Assembly: GCF_938023125.1 (NCBI RefSeq)
Contig: NZ_CALHDW010000012.1
Coordinates: forward strand, 33,512-97,511
DNA length: 64,000 nucleotides
Source: an uncultured Porphyromonas sp.
Lineage (GTDB): Bacteria; Bacteroidota; Bacteroidia; Bacteroidales; Porphyromonadaceae
Direction: 5' to 3'
Below the pieces are notes generated by a model. It searched no databases. It was not told the origin of the DNA and saw nothing but the letters and a program-made list of their open reading frames with translations. Each line of letters opens with the position of its first letter. Within the stretch, counting starts at the first letter, position 1. Made by a program: the position numbers and the translations under genes. Shown in pieces: positions 7,949 through 14,717 of the stretch.

Positions 7949-9784
7949 TTATTTGCGGAAGAGATGTTTGAACTCGTCTGCATAGAGCCGTGATACCCCC
8001 TCGCGGTGATCAATGGCCTTGCCTACTACGAGTAGAGTTGTGAGGGTGAGATTATTCTCGCGCACTAGTTGAGCAAGTTGGCTTAGCTCTCCTCGATAGA
8101 TTCGTTCCTCCTTGTGTGTGAGTTTATAGCAGGCTGCAACGGGTGTATTGGGAGGGTAGACTTGTAGCAATTCTGCCTGTACTCGCTCCACAATGGCTGC
8201 ACTTAGGTATATGCACATGGTGCTTTGGGAGCGAGCCAATAGGTGGAGTTGCTCTCGCTCGGGCATGGGAGTGCGCCCTTCGCCACGTGTGAGTATGATG
8301 GTTTGCACCTCCTCTGGAATGGTAAACTGGGAGCGTAGCGCAGCAGCGGCAGCTTGGAATGAAGAAATCCCCGGAGTGATGTGGTAACTCATATTATAGC
8401 GGTCGAAGAACGCCATTTGCTCGGCAATTGCCCCATAGATACAAGGGTCTCCCGTGTGTAGTCGCACTACAAAGAGTCCCTTGTCGTAGAATTCTTTCAT
8501 GAGAGAGAACTGTTCCTCGAGATTCATATTCGCCGAACTTCGTATCACAGCCCCCTCTTTTCCATAAAGAGTTAGCTCTCGAGGCACAAGACTCCCCGCG
8601 TAGAGGATTAGGTCGGCTCTCTGGAGCATCTTTTTCCCTCGTACCGAGATGAGCTCCGGATCACCGGGACCTGCCCCTACAATTTCGATATGCCCTTGAG
8701 AGCGGTCGCACGCAAGGGGGAGAGCTACGGCAAAGGTGAAGTCGTTTTCGTTTTGGGTCGATCCCTTCGTCTTCTCAATAAGAAGTTGTCCCATTTGCGA
8801 GGAGGCAAGGGCAGACGCCTCGGCTACGCCCCACGATCCGGTAGTCTCATATACTTTTTGCGAGGGGTGGGGTACTTCTATCTCTCCGAGCTGCGATGCC
8901 GTATAAATTTGGGGAGAGGGGCAAGAAAAGTGCTGGGTAAGATGGGCGATGAGAGGTTCGTCTTTTTTCAGTTCTATCGTGGCAATCTCGCCGATGGCAA
9001 GGGGAGAGATACCCGCTTTTATTAGAGTTTGCTCTATCGTATCACTAACACCAAGGGTGGGGCAGTCTCGTTTACAGCCCACCCCGAGCGTAAGAAGTGG
9101 AGTGTAGTATGCTAAGTGGAGAATATCTTGAGGAGAATAGATGCTATACCCTACGGTGATAAGGAGATCGTATTCAGTGAGGGGGATATCCTCATATCGG
9201 TAGAATATATCTACATGGGGAGGGCGAGAGGCTTCCAGATGCTCAGTACCCGGAGTGCGCACCTCTAGTAGTAGGGCGCTCTTTTTCCCTCCTACGAATG
9301 CAAATATCGCCTGATTTATCTCTTGGGGAGAGGCGGTGGTATGCCATCCCCACTGACGGGCAAGAAGATCCAAAGCCCAGAGGTCTTGATTGTCGCTTTG
9401 GGTTGTGATAATGGCTTCTCCGCCCGTAATGCCGGCCAAGTGGCGTGCCAATTCGTTGCCGCCTCCCACGTGCCCGGAGAGTACGGGTATCACAAATTTG
9501 CCGGTACTATCCACGTTCACCACCGCCGGATCGTGGTATTTGTGAGCTACCTGAGCCGCAATACAACGTACACAGATGCCTAGAGCCCCAACAAAAATGA
9601 GGGCAGAGCATTCTCCAAAGTGCTCCTCTACAAAGGTCTGATAGGAACTGATAAAATAGGTGCCCTCGGCCTCTCCTTTGTAGTAAATGATGGCGTTGGG
9701 GAGTTCTTTTTGTATGGTGCGAGCGACCTTTAGCCCTGCTTCTGAGATTACTACTAGGGCAGTCTCTTTCTTCTCTTTACTCAT
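7949..9784 (-). CDS. cbiGF: fused CbiG and precorrin-4 C11-methyltransferase (CbiF/CobM)
   Basis: A 611 aa fusion. Residues about 7-353 are CbiG: the N-terminal domain with SGHVGGGNELA, a middle domain, and a C-terminal part with LGVGCKRD and GVAEASAL. CbiG opens the delta-lactone ring during anaerobic ring contraction. Residues about 365-611 are the tetrapyrrole methylase CbiF, with GAGPGDPE at 370 and LYAGSLV. It methylates C11 of cobalt-precorrin-4. CbiG points to the anaerobic (early cobalt) route. It is first in the operon with cbiJD. A TACCTTTG promoter box lies upstream on the same strand, and the short leader leaves no room for a cobalamin riboswitch. Confidence 0.92.
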   Translation of the reverse strand: MSKEKKETALVVISEAGLKVARTIQKELPNAIIYYKGEAEGTYFISSYQTFVEEHFGECSALIFVGALGICVRCIAAQVAHKYHDPAVVNVDSTGKFVIPVLSGHVGGGNELARHLAGITGGEAIITTQSDNQDLWALDLLARQWGWHTTASPQEINQAIFAFVGGKKSALLLEVRTPGTEHLEASRPPHVDIFYRYEDIPLTEYDLLITVGYSIYSPQDILHLAYYTPLLTLGVGCKRDCPTLGVSDTIEQTLIKAGISPLAIGEIATIELKKDEPLIAHLTQHFSCPSPQIYTASQLGEIEVPHPSQKVYETTGSWGVAEASALASSQMGQLLIEKTKGSTQNENDFTFAVALPLACDRSQGHIEIVGAGPGDPELISVRGKKMLQRADLILYAGSLVPRELTLYGKEGAVIRSSANMNLEEQFSLMKEFYDKGLFVVRLHTGDPCIYGAIAEQMAFFDRYNMSYHITPGISSFQAAAAALRSQFTIPEEVQTIILTRGEGRTPMPEREQLHLLARSQSTMCIYLSAAIVERVQAELLQVYPPNTPVAACYKLTHKEERIYRGELSQLAQLVRENNLTLTTLLVVGKAIDHREGVSRLYADEFKHLFRK

Positions 9785-9841
9785 AACTGAAGTACAATAT
9801 AGGGTAGAGCTATCTGTTTTTTTCTCCTGTTTTTTTCGTTA

Positions 9842-9849
9842 CAAAGGTA
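9842..9849 (-). promoter_or_regulatory. Bacteroidetes -7 box for the cbiGF-cbiJD operon
   Basis: TACCTTTG on the minus strand, about 60 nt before the cbiGF start. No good TTTG/TTG -33 box is visible at 19-20 nt, so the promoter may be weak or activated. Confidence 0.6.
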
Positions 9850-10059
9850 CAGATTCACCCCCGAAGAAAGTGATACTTTCTAGACTATGAGGCAAGAGGG
9901 ACAGATGCCGTGCGTGAAACGCGCAAAAAACGCTGCCTGATAAATAAATCGCCACAGGGCAAGAAAAAAATATTTCCCAGGCAGAGTGGGAGGGGCTTTT
10001 TGCCTAATAAATCTGAGGAAATAGGGCAGGAATATAGTTGCTATTAGAGTGGAATTTTG
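9850..10059. other. intergenic region with a long inverted repeat, no gene seen
   Basis: Between the divergent cbi and rplM promoters. I see no convincing ORF. It contains a perfect 7-bp inverted repeat (CTGCCTG at 9933-9939, CAGGCAG at 9978-9984) around an A-rich loop, and a small GCGTGAAACGC hairpin at about 9912. Parts vaguely recall cobalamin-riboswitch segments, but neither operon's predicted transcript includes it. Confidence 0.4.
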
Positions 10060-10067
10060 TACCTTTG
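10038..10067 (+). promoter_or_regulatory. promoter of rplM-rpsI
   Basis: TTG at 10038-10040, 19-nt spacer, TACCTTTG at 10060-10067. Close to the Bacteroidetes consensus. It predicts a leader of about 200 nt before rplM. Confidence 0.8.
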
Positions 10068-10104
10068 CCGCGCTGATTATTATCGAAAGATAAAGAAGCT
10101 CCAA

Positions 10105-10270
10105 TAATGGCAAGGTGCTGAGCGAGTCTCTGCCTTGGTACTACCCGAGGAGAGGACCCTGTCCAAGCCCTCTAATTAACGAGGTAGTGGGTGACAATGG
10201 TAGTGGCTATAAACCGCATAGTATCGAACCGGAAGAGGAGTAGTAAGTAACACAATTGTAAGTAAAAAGA
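10105..10270 (+). promoter_or_regulatory. candidate structured 5' leader of rplM-rpsI
   Basis: Three perfect stems are visible by eye: CAAGG 10111-10115 with CCTTG 10133-10137; ACTACC 10140-10145 with GGTAGT 10183-10188; and inside it GGAC 10154-10157 with GTCC 10161-10164, which competes with AGAGG/CCTCT pairing. A leader of this size and structure before a ribosomal-protein operon suggests autoregulation by L13 or S9. Not folded computationally. Confidence 0.5.
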
Positions 10271-10274
10271 AGAA

Positions 10275-10730
10275 ATGAACTCTGTAAGTTACCAGACAGT
10301 ATCGGTGAACAAGGCAACTGCATCCAAAGAATGGGTGATTGTGGACGCCGATGGTCAGAGCTTGGGTCGTTTGTGCTCTAAAGTAGCGAAGCTTCTTCGT
10401 GGCAAGTACAAACCCAGCTTCACTCCACATGTAGATTGTGGTGACAATGTTATTATCATCAATGCCGAAAAGGTTGTGCTCACGGGCAAAAAGTGGGAAG
10501 ATCGCGTCTATCTTAAGTTTAGTGGATACCCCGGTGGTCAGCGCGAGTTTAGCCCTCGTGATCTCCAAAAGAAGGGGTCTGATCGTCTCTTCCGCAAGGT
10601 AGTAAAGGGTATGCTCCCCAAGAATAAGTTGGGTGATAAGCTCCTCAACAATCTCTACGTGTACGAAGGTAGTGAGCATGCTCATACCGCTCAGCAGCCT
10701 CGTACTATTGACATCAACACTCTTAAATAA
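10275..10730 (+). CDS. rplM: 50S ribosomal protein L13 (uL13)
   Basis: Structural protein of the large ribosomal subunit, binding 23S rRNA early in assembly. Recognised by W-V-I-V-D-A-D-G-Q near the start (about 17-26), GDNVIIINAEKV, the FSGYPGG segment and the GMLPKNKLG motif near the C terminus. The length (151 aa) is normal for Bacteroidetes. It is first of the standard rplM-rpsI pair, 8 nt upstream of rpsI, and is preceded by a good promoter and a long foldable leader. Confidence 0.98.
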   Translation: MNSVSYQTVSVNKATASKEWVIVDADGQSLGRLCSKVAKLLRGKYKPSFTPHVDCGDNVIIINAEKVVLTGKKWEDRVYLKFSGYPGGQREFSPRDLQKKGSDRLFRKVVKGMLPKNKLGDKLLNNLYVYEGSEHAHTAQQPRTIDINTLK

Positions 10731-10738
10731 CCTCTCGG

Positions 10739-11128
10739 ATGATGGAACAGATTAATGCAATAGGCCGTCGCAAGTGTGCCGTAGCACGTGTATATGTAAC
10801 CGAAGGCACAGGCAAGATTGTAATCAATAAGAAGGATCTTGCTGATTACTTCCCCTCTAGCATTTTGCAGTTTGTAGTGCGTCAGCCACTCAACAAGCTC
10901 GAAGTGGCTGAGAAGTATGATATTAAGGTAAATCTCCGTGGTGGAGGTTTTAAGGGCCAGAGCGAAGCAGCTCGCCTAGCTATCACACGTGCTCTTATTA
11001 AGATCAACCCCGAAGACAAGGCTACGCTCCGCGCTGCAGGTTTCGTAACTCGAGATCCTCGCGTTGTTGAACGTAAGAAGCCGGGGCGTCCCAAGGCTCG
11101 TAAGAGATTCCAATTCAGCAAGCGTTAA
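10739..11128 (+). CDS. rpsI: 30S ribosomal protein S9 (uS9)
   Basis: Small-subunit protein whose basic C-terminal tail reaches the P-site tRNA. Recognised by AIGRRKCAVARV near the start, the GGGFKGQSEAARLAITRAL segment, and the tail KKPGRPKARKRFQFSKR ending in the conserved K-R. Two ATG codons in a row (10739, 10742) leave the start uncertain by one residue. Co-transcribed with rplM. Confidence 0.98.
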   Translation: MMEQINAIGRRKCAVARVYVTEGTGKIVINKKDLADYFPSSILQFVVRQPLNKLEVAEKYDIKVNLRGGGFKGQSEAARLAITRALIKINPEDKATLRAAGFVTRDPRVVERKKPGRPKARKRFQFSKR

Positions 11129-11222
11129 TCTTCGCCTCTTTCTTCCCTATTGCTCACTATTACAGAGGAACAAAGACTATCCTCTTTGGGCACGATAGAT
11201 GGAAAGAATACAGATTACTCGC

Positions 11223-11326
11223 GTTTAGTATCTAAACTGCTTGGATGGCTCTTTTTCACCACCTCTTGTACATACATCCGGTGGGTACAAATGAGGGGTA
11301 GAACCCTACCAAGTGGTTGCAAAATC
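11223..11326 (+). promoter_or_regulatory. candidate structured 5' leader of rpsB-tsf
   Basis: The 238-nt gap between rpsI and rpsB holds successive hairpins. GTTTAG 11223-11228 pairs with CTAAAC 11232-11237. CCTCTTGTAC 11262-11271 pairs with GTACAA-(AT)-GAGG 11285-11296. GGTAG pairs with CTACC near 11297-11311. S2 autoregulation through an rpsB leader is known in other bacteria; that this one does so is inference. No clean TAnnTTTG promoter is seen in the gap, so rpsB may be partly read through from rplM-rpsI. Confidence 0.45.
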
Positions 11327-11366
11327 AATGGTTTAATCAATTAAGAACGTAAACGAAACAAACAAT

Positions 11367-12236
11367 ATGGCATCGATCACATTCGAACAGCTACTCAAAG
11401 CCGGGGCACACTTTGGACACCAACCCCGCAAGTGGAATCCCGCTATGGCTCCCTATATCTTCATGGAACGTAATAACACCCATATTATCGACCTCCACAA
11501 GACAGTTGCTAAGATAGAGGAGTCTACCGAGATTATCCGCAATATGGCACGCAACGGCAAGAAGATCTTGTTCGTAGCCACCAAAAAACAAGTAAAGGAA
11601 CCCGTAGAAGAGCTCGCTAAGTCGGTAGGTATGCCCTACGTAGTAGAGCGCTGGCCGGGAGGTATGCTTACCAACTTCCCCACCATCCGCAAGGCCGTGA
11701 AGAAGATGGTGCAAATCGACAAGATGAAGGAAGATGGTACCTACAGCAACCTCTCAAAGCGCGAAAAACTCCAAGTTGAGCGTCAGCGCGCTAAGCTTGA
11801 GAAGACATTGGGTTCTATCCAAGATATGAACCGCTTGCCTTCGGCTCTCTTTGTTGTGGACATCACCAAAGAACACATTGCCGTACGCGAAGCTACTCGT
11901 TTGGGTATCCCTGTATTTGCTATCGTAGATACCAATGCAGATCCTAAGCTTGTGGATTATGTTATCCCTGCTAATGACGACTCGAGAGAGACTGTCGAGC
12001 TTATCATGGGTGCTATGTGTGGCGCCATCAGCGAAGGTCTTACTGAATATAAGTCTCAGAACGTAGAGGAAGAGGTAAAAGACGAAACAGCTGCAGAAGG
12101 AGCTCGCTCCGGACGTCGCACCCGTGCCGGTGCTCGCCGCGAACGCTCCAAGGAGACTTCAAAAGAGGCTCCCGAAGCTACTAACCTAGAAGCCGAAGCT
12201 CCTAGTGCAGAAGCTGAAACTCCTGCTGCTGAATAA
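11367..12236 (+). CDS. rpsB: 30S ribosomal protein S2 (uS2)
   Basis: Small-subunit protein needed for S1 binding and translation initiation. Recognised by LLKAGAHFGHQ at the start, WNPAMAPYIF, RWPGGMLTNF, and the conserved segment DTNADPKLVDYVIPANDD. The core ends near residue 235. A tail of about 50 residues rich in Ala, Glu, Arg and Thr follows, which looks disordered and is not part of the core fold. It is followed 38 nt later by tsf, the classic pair. Confidence 0.98.
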   Translation: MASITFEQLLKAGAHFGHQPRKWNPAMAPYIFMERNNTHIIDLHKTVAKIEESTEIIRNMARNGKKILFVATKKQVKEPVEELAKSVGMPYVVERWPGGMLTNFPTIRKAVKKMVQIDKMKEDGTYSNLSKREKLQVERQRAKLEKTLGSIQDMNRLPSALFVVDITKEHIAVREATRLGIPVFAIVDTNADPKLVDYVIPANDDSRETVELIMGAMCGAISEGLTEYKSQNVEEEVKDETAAEGARSGRRTRAGARRERSKETSKEAPEATNLEAEAPSAEAETPAAE

Positions 12237-12274
12237 TAATTCTCTTTACAGAAAATATACTAGTAATAAAGCAA

Positions 12275-13099
12275 ATGGCTATTTCAATCCAAGATATTGC
12301 AAAGCTCCGCAAGATGAGTGGAGCAGGGCTTACGGACTGCAAGCACGCCCTCGAAGAAACGAATGGCGACTTCGACCAAGCTATGGAGATTATCCGTGCT
12401 AAGGGTAAGGCTGTAGCTGCTAAGCGTTCTGATCGTGAAGCTACCGAAGGGTGTGTGCTCGCTGCTCACGCTGCCGGATTTGCAGCAATCGTATCTCTCC
12501 AATGCGAAACCGACTTCGTAGCTAAGAACGAAGGGCATATCCAACTAACCAAGAATATACTCGATGTAGCAATGGCTAAGCAACCTGAGAACAAAGAGGC
12601 TCTCCTTGCTCTTACGCTTGCTGATGGTCGTACGGTGGCCGATCATATCACAGACCGCACCGGTACAACAGGTGAAAAGATGGAGCTCGGAGCTTACGAA
12701 TTCGTAAAGGCTGAGCACACCATTTCTTACATTCACCCGGGTAATAAGCTTGCCGTTGTTGCTGCTTTCAACGAAGCTGTTGATCAGGAAATGGCTCGTA
12801 TGACCGCTATGCAGATTGCTTCTATGAACCCTGTTGCCGTTCGCGAGGAAGAGGTACCCCAAGAAGTAGTAGAGCGTGAGCTCAAGATCGCTCGTGAGAA
12901 AGCCCTCGAAGAAGGCAAGAAGCCCGAGCTTATCGATCGTATTGCCCAAGGTGCTCTACAGAAGTACTACAAGGAAAACACCCTTCTACGTCAGGCTTTC
13001 ATTAGCGATGGCAAGATGGATGTGGATACTTATCTCAAGTCTGCAAGCAAGACACTCACAGTGGTTGCATTCCGCCGTGTGACGTTGAACGCAGAGTAA
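12275..13099 (+). CDS. tsf: elongation factor Ts
   Basis: Nucleotide exchange factor that regenerates EF-Tu-GTP. The N-terminal UBA-like segment with the conserved MSGAGLTDCKHAL is followed by the core with QCETDFVAKNE and the dimerisation subdomains. The 274 aa length is typical. It is second in the rpsB-tsf unit and followed by a strong terminator at about 13,180. Confidence 0.97.
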   Translation: MAISIQDIAKLRKMSGAGLTDCKHALEETNGDFDQAMEIIRAKGKAVAAKRSDREATEGCVLAAHAAGFAAIVSLQCETDFVAKNEGHIQLTKNILDVAMAKQPENKEALLALTLADGRTVADHITDRTGTTGEKMELGAYEFVKAEHTISYIHPGNKLAVVAAFNEAVDQEMARMTAMQIASMNPVAVREEEVPQEVVERELKIAREKALEEGKKPELIDRIAQGALQKYYKENTLLRQAFISDGKMDVDTYLKSASKTLTVVAFRRVTLNAE

Positions 13100-13179
13100 A
13101 ATCCCTCCTCCTTTTCTCTCTCCCTTGTCCTTTTGGATAAAGGATGGTATCGGAGGAAGATAGGTGATATACAACTCGT

Positions 13180-13220
13180 AAAACCCACTCATCCTTATTC
13201 TTGGGATGGGTGGGTTTTCT
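13180..13220 (+). terminator. intrinsic terminator after tsf
   Basis: AAAACCCACTCATCC at 13180-13194 pairs almost perfectly with GGGATGGGTGGGTTTT at 13203-13218 (loop about 8 nt), with a short T run on the 3' arm. It ends the rpsB-tsf unit. Confidence 0.85.
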
Positions 13221-13287
13221 GTATCATCATCTCTCTTTTTCCTCGATCTAATGCCAGATCGTCAAAGATTTCTTCTTGTTTTTGCTA

Positions 13288-13317
13288 TTGTGAGAAATAA
13301 ATAAATTACTATCTTTG
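13288..13317 (+). promoter_or_regulatory. promoter of the 13,446 lipoprotein gene
   Basis: TTG at 13288-13290, exactly 19 nt, then TATCTTTG at 13310-13317. It predicts a leader of about 120 nt containing a CCCC/GGGG-type stem near 13372-13388. Between this box and the tsf terminator I see nothing else. Confidence 0.8.
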
Positions 13318-13445
13318 TGGTGTTGGATTCCCCATTACAAGGTGCATTGTTGGAGATGTTGCATCAGAGAAGCCCCAGAGAGGGGGCTCATGGAGAATCC
13401 TAGTAGCACACAGAGAATGAATAATTTAGATATGTCTAACACTAA

Positions 13446-14543
13446 ATGAAATTGAAAATGAAAAAGTTTTTTGCAGCACTCGGTGCTTTGGCAATCGTAG
13501 GTATGGTTGCCGTAGGATGTCAGGGAAAGAACATCCCTGACAACAAGCCTACTGATGATGGGTCTATTACAGTAAAGCAGTCTGGTAAGGAAGTTACAGC
13601 TCTCACCCTTAATGTTGGTGACAAGGTAGAGATTACTACTAATGCAGCTTCTGCAGCAGATGGTGCTCTCGTTGTGGTTGCTAAGCCCTCTAATTTCACC
13701 GTAACAAGCTCTGACGCAAAGGTTGTAGCAGCTTCTAACACAGCTCTTGAAGCTAAGGCTACTGGTAATGCTAAAGTTACTTTTACTGCTGGTAAGGCTA
13801 AAGTGGAAGTTGCTGTTACTGTAGAAGATGGTGGCGAAAGAATCAAGAATGAAAACTACTATGGGATTGTATCTGAAGATGGTCAGAAAAAGGATATCTA
13901 TATTCCTTCAACTCTTCCCTTCTCACAAATGAGTAAGTGGGAGCCCATCGTAAAGAAGGCAATGTCTGCAAATGGCTTGGATTGGGAAGTTTGGGATCTC
14001 AAAGAAGATGCTCAAAATGTTTTCGGTTTTAGAGCTCCAAAGGAATCTAAGCAACACTATTTTTCAGGGGTTCTATATACTCATTCTGGTGTTAAACTTC
14101 TCAATGTAAATGTTTTTTCAGGCTATGGATTGCTTTCTAAAAATCCAGCAGATGCCGATGAACTCATTACAAAGTTCAAAGATAGTGGTGTACTTAAGAA
14201 GTATGCTGAGATGTTTGGGAACTTCAAAGAAATTGACAAGCAGGAATGCACTGTTGAACCTAATTGGACAGATACAGACCTTAACTTTGGACAAGGTGCT
14301 AAGAAGTTTAAAGTAAAGAAGATGCATCAACTCTTTTTGGATCCTGCTAGAAACATCATCCTCCTATATCGTTGGGAAGTTGTGAAGGATATGGCTCCCT
14401 ATAATGCCAAATTTGCAGGTATTCCCGCAGTAAACGAAGAGCTATTCTTATTTGAAAATGCAGACGCTCAGAGCATGCTTAAGTCGCTTAAGATGGTAAA
14501 TGGCGACTTCAGCTCAAATCACATCGCTATCTTTCGTAAGTAA
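13446..14543 (+). CDS. putative surface lipoprotein with a bacterial Ig-like segment
   Basis: A 365 aa exported lipoprotein. The signal peptide (about 1-24) ends in a lipobox V-A-V-G-C, with the lipidated Cys near residue 25. Residues about 40-130 look like a Big-2-type Ig domain (T-L-N-V-G-D, ...A-K-A-T-G-N-A-K-V-T-F, ...V-A-V-T-V-E-D). The remaining about 230 residues have no motif I recognise. It stands alone between its own promoter and terminator. The first third favours T-ending codons (GCT, GTT, ACT) more than its neighbours, which could reflect high expression or a different origin. Function unknown; Bacteroidetes have many such surface lipoproteins. Confidence 0.78.
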   Translation: MKLKMKKFFAALGALAIVGMVAVGCQGKNIPDNKPTDDGSITVKQSGKEVTALTLNVGDKVEITTNAASAADGALVVVAKPSNFTVTSSDAKVVAASNTALEAKATGNAKVTFTAGKAKVEVAVTVEDGGERIKNENYYGIVSEDGQKKDIYIPSTLPFSQMSKWEPIVKKAMSANGLDWEVWDLKEDAQNVFGFRAPKESKQHYFSGVLYTHSGVKLLNVNVFSGYGLLSKNPADADELITKFKDSGVLKKYAEMFGNFKEIDKQECTVEPNWTDTDLNFGQGAKKFKVKKMHQLFLDPARNIILLYRWEVVKDMAPYNAKFAGIPAVNEELFLFENADAQSMLKSLKMVNGDFSSNHIAIFRK

Positions 14544-14584
14544 GACTAGTATATAGAGGGAGTCTTTTCTCTCTCTAGTATCAC

Positions 14585-14638
14585 CCTCCCATGTGGTATC
14601 CTCTCTCGTCGAGGGGTGCGACATGGGAGGCTTTTTTT
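14585..14638 (+). terminator. intrinsic terminator after the lipoprotein gene
   Basis: CCTCCCATGT at 14585-14594 pairs perfectly with ACATGGGAGG at 14621-14630, followed by seven T residues. A smaller CCTC/GAGG stem lies in the loop. Confidence 0.9.
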
Positions 14639-14670
14639 GTCCCCAGAGGTGCCATATAGTAGCTAATTTG

Positions 14671-14678
14671 TACCTTTG
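14671..14678 (+). promoter_or_regulatory. -7 box of the alaS-aroB operon
   Basis: TACCTTTG, 40 nt before the alaS start. No clear -33 TTG at the right distance. Confidence 0.65.
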
Positions 14679-14717
14679 CACGCATAAGAAATAAAGAGAG
14701 AACCATATTATACAGAT

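Noticed and set aside
9890..9990. Cobalamin riboswitch controlling cbiGF
   Set aside because: The region lies upstream of the predicted promoter, and the full conserved core is not seen on either strand.
11150..11344. 64-codon open frame between rpsI and rpsB
   Set aside because: It covers the hairpin-rich leader, has no protein-like pattern and no own promoter.
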